A program made the translations under genes and the position numbers. From assembly GCA_903874575.1 (NCBI GenBank), contig CAIQSZ010000152.1:1-13308 (forward strand): 13,308 bases of DNA, given 5' to 3'. How positions within the stretch are numbered: the first letter of the stretch is position 1; the number at the start of each line of letters is the position of its first letter. The notes beneath the pieces are model-generated. The model did no database searches and was not told the origin of the DNA. It was given only the letters and a program-made list of their open reading frames with translations. Shown piece by piece: positions 6,789 to 12,899 of the stretch. This DNA comes from an uncultured Elusimicrobia bacterium (GTDB taxonomy: Bacteria; Elusimicrobiota; Elusimicrobia; UBA1565; UBA9628).

Positions 6789-8506
6789 GGCTTCATGGAC
6801 AGGAGCATCTCATCCACCGCGGAACCGGCGGCGATCATCGGGAAGACGTTCGCCTCCCGCTCTACGACGACTTCCAGCAAGAACGGACCGTCGGCGTCCA
6901 GCATCTCCGTCAGGGCGCCGGCCAATTCGGCGCGGGCGGCGACCCGGCGCGCCGCGATGCCGTAGGCTCCCGCGATCTTCAGGAAGTCGGGATTGCTCAA
7001 CTCGGTGAAAGAATAGCGTTTTTCGAAGAACATCTCCTGCCACTGGCGCACCATGCCCAGAAAACCGTTGTTGAGCAGGATCATCTTCAACGGCAGGCGC
7101 TCCTGGGCGACGACTCCCAATTCCTGGATGTTCATCTGGAAACCGCCGTCTCCCATGATCAAGACGACCTGCCTGTCGGGAGCCCCCAATTGGGCGCCGA
7201 TCGACGCCGGCAGGCCGAAGCCCATCGCGCCCAGCCCGCCCGAGGACAGATGAGAGTTCGGACGTTTGAAGCGGTAGTACCGGGCGACGGCCATCTGATG
7301 CTGGCCCACGTCCGAGACGACGATCGCCCGGCCGTCGGTCTTCTCCGACAAGCGGGCGACGACCTCGGCCATCCGGATGTCGCCCTCGGCGGGAGTGGTC
7401 TCGTTTTTGACGACCGCCTCGAACTCCAGGCCGTCGTAATGCCTGAACCCGGTCAGCCACTCGGAGTGCTTCGCGGGCTCCACCCAACGGATCAGCTCCT
7501 GCAAAGCCTCCTTGGCGTCGGCGTGCAAGGCCACGGCCGCGCGCACGTTCTTGTCGAGTTCCGCGAGGTCGATCTCGATGTGGATGACCTTCGCCTGCTT
7601 GGCGTAGAGGGCCAGTTTTCCCGTGACGCGGTCGTCGAAACGCATGCCGACGGCCAAGATGACGTCGGCCTGGTTGGTCAAAACGTTGACGCCGTAGTTG
7701 CCGTGCATGCCGAGCATGCCCGCGTTAAGCGGGTGGTCCGGCGGGAAAGCCGACAGGCCCAGCAAGGTGCTGCCGACCGGGATGCCCGTCTTCTCGGCCA
7801 GGGCCACGACCTCTTTTTGCGCGCCGGAAAGCAGCACTCCGTGCCCGATGAAAATGCAGGGGCGCCGGGCCTCGTTGAGCAGGCGGGCGGCCTCCTTAAC
7901 CCGGTCCAGGTCCAGTTCCGGCTTGGGCGCGGGCGGGCGACGCCGATAGCGGAAATCCAGGCTGGCGAACTGCGCGTCCTTGGCGACGTCCAGCAGCACC
8001 GGGCCCGGACGTCCGCTGCGCGCGACGTGGAACGCCTTGGCGAAGACCTCGGGAATCTCCTCGGCGCGGGTGATCTGATAGCTCCATTTGGTGATCGGGG
8101 CGGTGATGCCGATGATGTCCGTCTCCTGGAACGCGTCCGACCCCAGAAAGGCGCCGGAAATCTGCCCGGTGATGCAGACCATCGGGATGGAGTCCAGCAT
8201 GGCGCCGGCGATGCCGGTGACCAGGTTGGTCGCCCCCGGACCCGACGTCGCCACGCACACGCCCGGCCGTCCGGTGACACGGGCGTAGCCGTCGGCGGCC
8301 ATGGCCGCCCCCTGCTCGTGCCGGGCCAGGATATGGCGCAGGGCGCCGCCGTGGACGTGGAGCGCGTCGTACATGGGCATGATGGCGCCGCCGGGGTAGC
8401 CGAAAACGACTTCGACGCCCTCCTCGACCAAGGCTTGAACCATGGCCTGAGCTCCCGTCATCGTCCGACCCGACGCCGCCGCGCCCGTCTCTTGGGCTGA
8501 ACTCAT
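6785..8506 (-). CDS. ilvB: Acetolactate synthase large (catalytic) subunit
   Basis: Thiamine-diphosphate enzyme that condenses pyruvate with pyruvate or 2-oxobutyrate, the first common step to valine, leucine and isoleucine. From ATG 8506 it has 573 residues, normal for biosynthetic IlvB/IlvG/IlvI. Visible are the catalytic glutamate E64 in RHEQGAAMAADGYAR, SGPGATN (about 88-94), the Q-loop GQISGAFLGSDAFQE, the FAD-domain GMRFDDRVTG (about 287-296), and the ThDP motif GDGGFQMN at 452-459 ending in NN at 479-480. These separate it from catabolic AlsS and glyoxylate carboligase. The start at 8506 is preferred because GGAG lies 6 bases upstream; an in-frame ATG at 8518 has only a weak purine-rich site. 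The gene lies behind an attenuator and is followed by ilvN with a stop/start overlap. Confidence 0.96.
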   Translation of the reverse strand: MSSAQETGAAASGRTMTGAQAMVQALVEEGVEVVFGYPGGAIMPMYDALHVHGGALRHILARHEQGAAMAADGYARVTGRPGVCVATSGPGATNLVTGIAGAMLDSIPMVCITGQISGAFLGSDAFQETDIIGITAPITKWSYQITRAEEIPEVFAKAFHVARSGRPGPVLLDVAKDAQFASLDFRYRRRPPAPKPELDLDRVKEAARLLNEARRPCIFIGHGVLLSGAQKEVVALAEKTGIPVGSTLLGLSAFPPDHPLNAGMLGMHGNYGVNVLTNQADVILAVGMRFDDRVTGKLALYAKQAKVIHIEIDLAELDKNVRAAVALHADAKEALQELIRWVEPAKHSEWLTGFRHYDGLEFEAVVKNETTPAEGDIRMAEVVARLSEKTDGRAIVVSDVGQHQMAVARYYRFKRPNSHLSSGGLGAMGFGLPASIGAQLGAPDRQVVLIMGDGGFQMNIQELGVVAQERLPLKMILLNNGFLGMVRQWQEMFFEKRYSFTELSNPDFLKIAGAYGIAARRVAARAELAGALTEMLDADGPFLLEVVVEREANVFPMIAAGSAVDEMLLSMKP

Positions 8507-8557
8507 CGCTGTCTCCATGCTTTTCTTTCCCGTCCATCCGCCGAAGCCGCGGCCAAT

Positions 8558-8587
8558 AAAAAACCCCCGAGCTTTTTCTCTCAGGGG
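8558..8587 (-). terminator. Rho-independent terminator of the ilv attenuator
   Basis: On the minus-strand RNA, CCCCUGAG (8587-8580) pairs with CUCGGGGG (8571-8564) in an 8-bp stem with one U-G pair. The loop is AGAAAAAG, and six U residues follow at 8563-8558. It lies after the leader-peptide stop and before ilvB, so it must act as a conditional terminator: no complete gene other than the leader precedes it from the local promoter. Confidence 0.88.
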
Positions 8588-8644
8588 AGTCTGCTTTTGC
8601 GAATCCGGCGGTGCTGCTTAAATCTCGCTAAGCCTCCTCTCCTG
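8582..8644 (-). promoter_or_regulatory. Predicted antiterminator pairing (strands 2 and 3 of the attenuator)
   Basis: CAGGAGAG at 8644-8637 can pair with CUCCCCUG at 8589-8582, seven of eight bases with one A-C mismatch. The first segment belongs to the 3' side of the pause hairpin and the second to the 5' side of the terminator, so the structures exclude each other as in classical amino-acid attenuators. The leader stop codon lies between the two segments. The pairing was found by eye; no folding energy was computed. Confidence 0.65.
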
Positions 8645-8710
8645 GGCGCTCGTAAGCGCCCGGAGAAGGGTAACGACAAGAAGAACGATCATAATCTGAA
8701 TGAACGCCAT
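8618..8710 (-). CDS. Branched-chain leader peptide of the ilv attenuator
   Basis: A 30-residue reading frame, too short for ordinary gene calls, whose core after an internal Met reads IVLLVVTLL: eight of nine codons are Ile, Val or Leu (8689-8663), with two more Ile codons just before. This is the composition expected of an ilv leader peptide that measures charged branched-chain tRNAs. The last control codons overlap the 5' side of a stable hairpin, and the TAA stop lies between the hairpin and the terminator. The start is uncertain. The frame also contains ATG 8719, but that codon lies between the promoter -10 box and the expected transcript start, so ATG 8710 is preferred; ATG 8692 is a third choice. 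No Shine-Dalgarno is visible, so initiation may be leaderless. Confidence 0.82.
   Translation of the reverse strand: MAFIQIMIVLLVVTLLRALTSAQERRLSEI
8636..8668 (-). promoter_or_regulatory. Pause (1:2) hairpin of the ilv attenuator
   Basis: On the minus-strand RNA, GGGCGCU pairs with AGCGCCC around a UACG loop (8661-8644). A bulged A follows, then seven more pairs extend the stem to 8668 and 8636. The 5' strand overlaps the last Leu control codons of the leader. The 3' strand contains the segment that can alternatively pair with the terminator's 5' side. This is the position and logic of the pause hairpin in classical attenuators. Confidence 0.8.
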
Positions 8711-8719
8711 CGTATTCAT

Positions 8720-8747
8720 ATTCTACATTAATCCGTATTAAAGTCAA
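8720..8747 (-). promoter_or_regulatory. Sigma70-type promoter of the ilv-leu operon
   Basis: TTGACT (8747-8742) and TAGAAT (8725-8720) match the -35 and -10 consensus in 10 of 12 positions, with a 16-base spacer, in an AT-rich island within GC-rich DNA. The expected transcript start is near 8713, immediately before the leader ATG at 8710. The upstream TPR gene ends 15 bases before the -35 box, on the same strand. Confidence 0.75.
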
Positions 8748-8761
8748 GAACTTGATCCAGA

Positions 8762-9982
8762 TCATATTTTCGCGTCGGGCGCGCGCTCCTTCAGGAGATG
8801 CCGCCAGATGTGCTTGACGACGTAATTTTCGCTGCGCCGGATTCCCCGGGCAAGCCGCAGTCCCTCGACGAGAAGCCGCTCCCTTTGCGCCGCCGTCATT
8901 TTGCGCGGAGCGGGCAAATCGAGAATCCCGCAGAGAAACCCGGTCACGTGCGGGGGGATCGCCGCGACGTCGTCCGCCTGGCCGGCCTCGTCGCCGCCGG
9001 ATTTTCGGATCAGCCCGCTGTTGAACAAGCCCCACCACCCCGCGTCGGCGTGCGTCGAGTCGCGCAGGGCCTGCGCCGGACGTCCCAAGAGACGGTGCGC
9101 TTCTCCCCGCCACACCCGCGCCTCGCGGTCCTTGGGATCGAGCTCGACGGCGGCGGTCAGGTCGGCGAAGGCCCGCCCAAGATCCCCCAGCTTCAAGTAC
9201 GCCGCCCCGCGCCAGCCGTTCAGGAACGTCCGGCCTCCCAGGATTTCCGCCCGGTCGAATTTTTCGATCGCCCGGAGATAGTCGCCCTTCCAAAGCAGGA
9301 CCTCGCCGTGCCAGGTGACGACCTCGGGCTTGGCGCGCACGGAGCTCAACTCCTCGGCCCGGGAAAATTGCGCCAGCGCTTGGTCGATAAGCCCGCAGGC
9401 CAGTTGCGCCTCCGCCGTCCGGCACCGCACCCACCAGTGCCCGGGCGCGTGCTCCAATATCGTCTGCCCGACGGCGACGGCCTGGGGAAACTGCTCGAGA
9501 TCCGAATGGATGCGAACCGAGTGTTGCTCCATCCAGCCGTACAGCGCCCCCGGCAGCTTCCGCGCGCCGCGAAACGCATCCAGCGCCTCCGTCTTTTCCC
9601 CCAGATAGTCCAGGAGCACCCCGCGGCAATAGGCGAACCAATGCGGAAACCCGCCGTCCGCGGCCGCTCCGTCGATGCGGACCAGCTCTTCGCGGCAGAA
9701 CCCCTTCTCCGCGACGCCCCTATGAATCTTGAACGACCACGGCCACAGAAACGCCTCGGGCGCCTTCGGCGCTCCCGTCCGGCGCAGCGCGGCCTCGGCC
9801 AGTTCGAACGCCTTCGCATACCTGCGCGCGCACAAAAGGGCCGAAAAAATCCGGGGCCACTGGTCCGGAAATCCCGCGTCTATTTTTTCCGCCCCCCCTT
9901 CGACGGCGGCGACCAAGCGGTCCAGCGCGGCCCGGCGGCGTGAGGACTCCATATCCCGGGAAATGTTAGCATCAAAAGCCAT
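8762..9982 (-). CDS. TPR-repeat protein of unknown function
   Basis: A 406-residue protein made largely of helical repeats with the TPR pattern. Clear units are around WFAYCRGVLLDYLGEKTEAL, WVRCRTAEAQLACGLIDQAL, VTWHGEVLLWKGDYLRAIEK, WRGAAYLKLGDLGRAFADL and ARVWRGEAHRLLGRPAQAL, followed by a TPR-less C-terminal part of about 80 residues ending in a basic helix. No signal peptide, membrane segment or catalytic domain is seen, so it is probably a cytoplasmic scaffold or adaptor; partners are unknown. ATG 9982 is chosen because AGGAA lies 7 bases upstream; ATG 9952 (396 residues) is the alternative and has no clear Shine-Dalgarno. The gene is divergent from the lipoprotein gene and ends 15 bases before the ilv promoter with no terminator in between. 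Confidence 0.82.
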   Translation of the reverse strand: MAFDANISRDMESSRRRAALDRLVAAVEGGAEKIDAGFPDQWPRIFSALLCARRYAKAFELAEAALRRTGAPKAPEAFLWPWSFKIHRGVAEKGFCREELVRIDGAAADGGFPHWFAYCRGVLLDYLGEKTEALDAFRGARKLPGALYGWMEQHSVRIHSDLEQFPQAVAVGQTILEHAPGHWWVRCRTAEAQLACGLIDQALAQFSRAEELSSVRAKPEVVTWHGEVLLWKGDYLRAIEKFDRAEILGGRTFLNGWRGAAYLKLGDLGRAFADLTAAVELDPKDREARVWRGEAHRLLGRPAQALRDSTHADAGWWGLFNSGLIRKSGGDEAGQADDVAAIPPHVTGFLCGILDLPAPRKMTAAQRERLLVEGLRLARGIRRSENYVVKHIWRHLLKERAPDAKI

Positions 9983-10400
9983 GAACAAATTCCTGGCCGC
10001 GTCGCTTCTACCGGCGGTCGCGTTCGTCTCGGCCTGCGGTTCGACCCAGATCGCGCGCTTCGACCGCAACGGAGCGGCGCGGGAGACTTATCCCCCCGTC
10101 CCCGCGGAAGACGTGGTCATCTATAGGAAAACAAAGCCGGATTTTCCCTACGTGGAACTGGGAATGATCACCACCGCCCTGCCGATCATAAACCTGGATA
10201 AGATGTATGCCGAACTCCGGAAAAAATCCGGGAAGATCGGCGGCGAATACATCATCGACGTCAAAACGAAAAGCAGCGTCGTAGCCGTCTACGGGACTTC
10301 CTCATCCTGCACGCCCAAGGGCGGCTGCGTGTCCCATACAACCGTGAACTGGGTAACGACTTTTTCCACCACAGGCACCGTCGTCAGGAGATCTCGATGA
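9981..10400 (+). CDS. Small lipoprotein, unknown function (first of a related pair)
   Basis: A 139-residue protein with a lipoprotein signal peptide: MNK, a hydrophobic stretch, and the lipobox VSAC with the lipidated cysteine at 19. Glycine follows the cysteine, so outer-membrane sorting is likely by the enterobacterial rule. The mature part contains VVIYRKTKPDFPYVELGMI, then a helix LRKKSGKIGGEYII, a pattern shared with the next gene product. It ends in a Ser/Thr-rich strand region with two cysteines in SSSCTPKGGC that could form a disulfide. I do not recognise a named family; the fold may resemble small periplasmic sensor lipoproteins with one alpha/beta domain. The start at 9981 is set by the signal peptide. 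It overlaps the next gene in an ATGA. The frame is also open upstream, antisense to the TPR gene. Confidence 0.8.
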   Translation: MNKFLAASLLPAVAFVSACGSTQIARFDRNGAARETYPPVPAEDVVIYRKTKPDFPYVELGMITTALPIINLDKMYAELRKKSGKIGGEYIIDVKTKSSVVAVYGTSSSCTPKGGCVSHTTVNWVTTFSTTGTVVRRSR

Positions 10401-10714
10401 CCCTCAAACCTCTTATTTTCACGATCGCATCCGCGGCGCTCGCCGGTTGCGCCCACGCCGAATTCGCCTCCTCGAACACCCAGGAGAAGTTTACTCCCAG
10501 CCGGACCGCCGTACAGATCGAAGTCTTCAAAAGCCAGATGCCGGCGAAAAAATACAAGGAGATCGGCTCCGTCGTCGTTTGTGCCGGCGGAAAACTTTCC
10601 TCCAACGTCGAGCTCTTGAAGAAGAAGGCGGCCGAAAACGGCGGCGAAGCCCTGATCGGCCTGGAGCAACCCTCCCAAAACTGCCTTTCGGCCGCGGTCA
10701 TCCGCTACCAGTGA
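10397..10714 (+). CDS. Small lipoprotein, unknown function (second of a related pair)
   Basis: A 105-residue protein with a signal peptide and an ideal lipobox LAGC, lipidated cysteine at 18, followed by Ala (outer-membrane type by the enterobacterial rule). The mature domain reads TAVQIEVFKSQMPAKKYKEI, then GSVVV, and after a short turn LLKKKAAENGGEALIGLE. The order V-x-(V/Y)-(F/R)-K-x3-P-x3-Y-x-E-(I/L)-G, then a Lys-rich helix with GGE, is also seen in the preceding protein, so the two look like a tandem duplication that has diverged. Two further cysteines (in VVCAGG and QNCLS) could form a disulfide. Its ATG overlaps the previous stop, and AGGAGA lies just upstream. Function unknown. Confidence 0.8.
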   Translation: MTLKPLIFTIASAALAGCAHAEFASSNTQEKFTPSRTAVQIEVFKSQMPAKKYKEIGSVVVCAGGKLSSNVELLKKKAAENGGEALIGLEQPSQNCLSAAVIRYQ

Positions 10715-10729
10715 GGAGCACTCCCCTCC

Positions 10730-11266
10730 ATGGCCAGCCTTTTCACCCACGTCGTCGCCGCCGGCGCGCTCGGCCAGGCGGCGGCGCCGGAACGCCGGAG
10801 CGACCGGCGGTTCTGGTACATGGCCGCCCTGGTCTCCGTACTGCCCGACGCGGACGTGATCGGCTTCAAGCTGGGCGTGCGGTATGGCGACCTGTGGGGG
10901 CACCGCGGCATGACTCACTCCTTATTGTTTGCGGCGATCCTCGGTCTGGCGGCTGCCGCACGGTTCAAGCCGGCCTGGAAGGGCGAGGGGCGGCGGCTTG
11001 CGCTCGTGTTCACGCTCATCACGGCGTCGCACGGTTTGCTCGACGCGCTGACCAACGGCGGTCTGGGCATGACATTTTTCGCGCCGTTTAACCGCTCGCG
11101 CTACTTCTTGCCGTGGCGTCCCATCCTCGTCTCCCCGATCGGGGCGGCGAACTTCTTCAACGAGTACGGCCGCCGCGTGATCCTCAGCGAAATCCGCTGG
11201 GTGTGGCTGCCGGCGCTCGCAATCGGAGCGCTGCTCCGGCTCCTGAAGCGTCCGCGCGCGGGATAG
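10730..11266 (+). CDS. YdjM-like membrane-bound metal-dependent hydrolase
   Basis: A 178-residue integral membrane protein of the YdjM (DUF457) family, named for inner-membrane metal-dependent hydrolases whose substrates are mostly unknown. Conserved polar motifs embedded in hydrophobic helices are present: H7 in the first helix, LPDADVIG at 38-45, HRGMTHS at 58-64 and SHGLLDALTNGG at 100-111. The His and Asp residues are probable metal ligands. Hydrophobic segments are at about 30-45, 62-78, 88-104 and 156-170. It starts 15 bases after the second lipoprotein gene, with GAGGAG overlapping that stop, so the three genes are probably one transcript. E. coli ydjM is LexA-controlled, but no LexA-type site was seen here. 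Confidence 0.88.
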   Translation: MASLFTHVVAAGALGQAAAPERRSDRRFWYMAALVSVLPDADVIGFKLGVRYGDLWGHRGMTHSLLFAAILGLAAAARFKPAWKGEGRRLALVFTLITASHGLLDALTNGGLGMTFFAPFNRSRYFLPWRPILVSPIGAANFFNEYGRRVILSEIRWVWLPALAIGALLRLLKRPRAG

Positions 11267-11290
11267 CGAAGAACGCAGTCGTGGGGGGCT

Positions 11291-11317
11291 GGGACCGAAA
11301 TGATAGAATCTCGGTCT
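11291..11317 (+). promoter_or_regulatory. Possible promoter elements at the sigma-factor gene start
   Basis: Two overlapping candidates are visible. TGATAGAAT at 11301-11309 is an extended -10 box that would start a transcript near 11316, just before ATG 11321. Separately, GGGACC at 11291-11296 and GTCT at 11314-11317, 17 bases apart, resemble an ECF-type promoter (GGAAC...GTC), as expected for an autoregulated sigma gene. The second would start transcripts at or past ATG 11321 and would then require a downstream start codon. Neither is proven. Confidence 0.35.
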
Positions 11318-11893
11318 CCAATGAGCGACCAAAACCGTTTGCGGGAGCTCAAGGCGCGCCTGCCCGGATCGGTGGAAAGCCTCGTCGAGGAATTCACGTC
11401 CCCCCTCATGGCGGCCGCGCGTTCCTGGGGCCTGTCCGAGCGCGACGCGCAAGAGGCCGTTCAGGACAGCCTGACCGATTTTCTGACCGCTCTCGACCGG
11501 TTCGAGGGCCGCTCGACGCTTAAAACCTTCCTGTTCGGCGTTCTTTATCACAAGTGCTCCGAGCGCCGCCGCAAGAATAAGAGGGAGGAGGCCACCGAGG
11601 ACATGGAGGCGGCCTTCTCGGGACGCTTCGGCTCCCTGGGCGTCTGGAACAGCCTGCCTCGCGGCCCTGAAGAGGAGGCCGTCAACGACGAGCTCAAGGC
11701 CTGGCTCGAGGAATGCGCCAAAGGCCTCTCCGACGAGCAAAGATCCGCTTTTCAGTTGAAAACCGTGGAGAACGTAGCCACGGAAGAAGCCTGTAAGATT
11801 ATCGGGGTCTCAGCCACGAATCTTGGGGTGCTCATGTTCCGGGCTCGCAATAAGCTGCGAGAGTGCCTCGAGAAAAAATGGATGAAACGATGA
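11300..11893 (+). CDS. ECF-family RNA polymerase sigma factor
   Basis: A 197-residue sigma-70-type factor with only regions 2 and 4, the ECF architecture. Region 2 covers about residues 28-92, with the core-binding helix ERDAQEAVQDSLTDFLTAL, the F-E-G-R-S-T-L-K-T-F-L-F-G stretch and a basic HKCSERRRKNKRE end. Region 4 covers about 138-192, with LSDEQRSAFQLKTVENVATE and the recognition helix around IIGVSATNLGVLMFRARNKL. It would direct RNA polymerase to a stress regulon. The start is uncertain: ATG 11300 has a weak GGGA site 5 bases upstream, and ATG 11321 (190 residues) fits an extended -10 promoter. The next gene, a zinc-binding anti-sigma factor, overlaps its stop codon, so it is probably its own inhibitor. 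Confidence 0.92.
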   Translation: MIESRSPMSDQNRLRELKARLPGSVESLVEEFTSPLMAAARSWGLSERDAQEAVQDSLTDFLTALDRFEGRSTLKTFLFGVLYHKCSERRRKNKREEATEDMEAAFSGRFGSLGVWNSLPRGPEEEAVNDELKAWLEECAKGLSDEQRSAFQLKTVENVATEEACKIIGVSATNLGVLMFRARNKLRECLEKKWMKR

Positions 11894-12126
11894 GCTGGAT
11901 CCCGTCATGCTCGGATGTGGCGCGCGCGGTCAGCGACGACTCTTACAACGAGTCCTCGCCGTCCCGCCGCGTCATGCTCCGCCTTCACATGGCCGTCTGC
12001 TGGTTCTGCCGGCGTTACGCCGCGCAGATCCGGTGGATCGACCGGGCGGCCCGAGAGACCTGGGGCGTACCCGCCCCCGGCGACGCGGATCTCAAGCGGC
12101 GGCTCATCGCTCGCTTGAGATCATGA
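11890..12126 (+). CDS. Short soluble zinc-binding anti-sigma factor
   Basis: A 78-residue protein with the ZAS (zinc-binding anti-sigma) ligand pattern: C7, H33, C37 and C40, the last three as HMAVCWFC (H-x3-C-x2-C). A short basic and aromatic C-terminal part follows. No membrane segment is present, so it should act in the cytoplasm by masking the sigma factor encoded just before it. In the family, oxidation of the zinc-bound cysteines (RsrA) or a sensor domain (ChrR) releases sigma; here no separate sensor domain exists, so redox control through the zinc site is an inference. ATG 11890 overlaps the sigma stop in an ATGA. In-frame ATG 11878 and GTG 11863 are alternatives inside the sigma gene. 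The stop overlaps the DUF1295 gene. Confidence 0.85.
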   Translation: MSWIPSCSDVARAVSDDSYNESSPSRRVMLRLHMAVCWFCRRYAAQIRWIDRAARETWGVPAPGDADLKRRLIARLRS

Positions 12127-12899
12127 CCTCGGCAATAACGCTCCTCATCGGCTGGCTCGTCCTCTCCGCCTTCTTCGCGGCGCTGTGGACCGTTCAACGC
12201 CGGACCAAGGACGCCAGCCTCGTGGATGCGGGCTGGGCGGCCAGCCTCGGCCTTCTCGCGCTTCTCTGCGCGGCCGTGCTGCCCGGGGACCCGGGACGTC
12301 GCGCGCTCGTCGGCGCGATGGGAGCGTTGTGGTCGGCGCGGCTGGCCTGGCACCTTTACAGCGACCGGGTGCGCGGCAAAGACGAGGACGGCCGATACGC
12401 GGCGCTGCGCGCGTCGTGGGGCGCCGCGGCCGACCGCAACTTCTTCTGGTTCTTCCAGGCCCAGGGCGCGTCGGCCGCGGTGCTGGCGCTTCCCTTCGCC
12501 GCGCTGGCGTCCCGTTCCGGGGAGCTCGGGCTCCTAGACGCCGCCGGCGCGGCCCTCTGGCTCGTCGCCGTCACGGGAGAACGCGCGGCCGACGCGGCCT
12601 TGGCCGATTTCCGCGCGAACCCGGCCCACAAAGGGAAGACCTGCCGCGAAGGATTGTGGCGATACTCTCGCCATCCCAATTATTTCTTCGAGTGGACGCA
12701 CTGGCTTGCCTACGCGCTGATGGCCCCCGGCGACTGGCGGGTCTGGCTTTCCCCCGCCTTGATGCTCTATTTCCTTCTACGCGTGACCGGCATCCCCGCG
12801 ACCGAGGAGCAGGCCCTGCGCTCCCGCGGCGAGGACTACCGTCGTTATCAGCGCGAGACGTCGATGTTCATTCCCTGGTTTCCCCGGAGGGCCGCGTGA
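12123..12899 (+). CDS. DUF1295 integral membrane protein (steroid reductase/ICMT-like)
   Basis: A 258-residue polytopic membrane protein. Hydrophobic segments are at about 3-24, 33-53, 60-78, 112-130, 137-151 and 190-225. The conserved core near the C-terminus reads YSRHPNYFFEWTHWLAYAL (182-200; R183, H184, P185, N186, Y187), followed by EEQALRSRGEDYRRYQ (228-243), as in DUF1295 proteins related to steroid 5-alpha-reductases and isoprenylcysteine methyltransferases. It probably modifies a lipid, but the substrate is unknown. It overlaps the anti-sigma gene by ATGA and the next gene by GTGA. In proteobacteria, DUF1295 genes sit beside CFA-like methyltransferases in sigma/anti-sigma-controlled lipid clusters, and the same pairing is seen here. 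Confidence 0.9.
   Translation: MTSAITLLIGWLVLSAFFAALWTVQRRTKDASLVDAGWAASLGLLALLCAAVLPGDPGRRALVGAMGALWSARLAWHLYSDRVRGKDEDGRYAALRASWGAAADRNFFWFFQAQGASAAVLALPFAALASRSGELGLLDAAGAALWLVAVTGERAADAALADFRANPAHKGKTCREGLWRYSRHPNYFFEWTHWLAYALMAPGDWRVWLSPALMLYFLLRVTGIPATEEQALRSRGEDYRRYQRETSMFIPWFPRRAA

Noticed and set aside
8506..8518. ATG 8518 as the ilvB start
   Set aside because: ATG 8506 has a GGAG at ideal spacing, while 8518 has only a weak purine stretch. The four extra residues do not affect function, so this remains open.
8628..9641. A minus-strand frame overlapping the TPR gene and the ilv leader
   Set aside because: It is out of frame with clear TPR repeats over most of its length and with the leader peptide at its end; it arises from the GC-rich TPR gene.
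10289..10918. A minus-strand frame opposite the lipoprotein genes
   Set aside because: The plus-strand frames have lipoboxes, ATGA overlap and Shine-Dalgarno sites; this one has no recognisable features.
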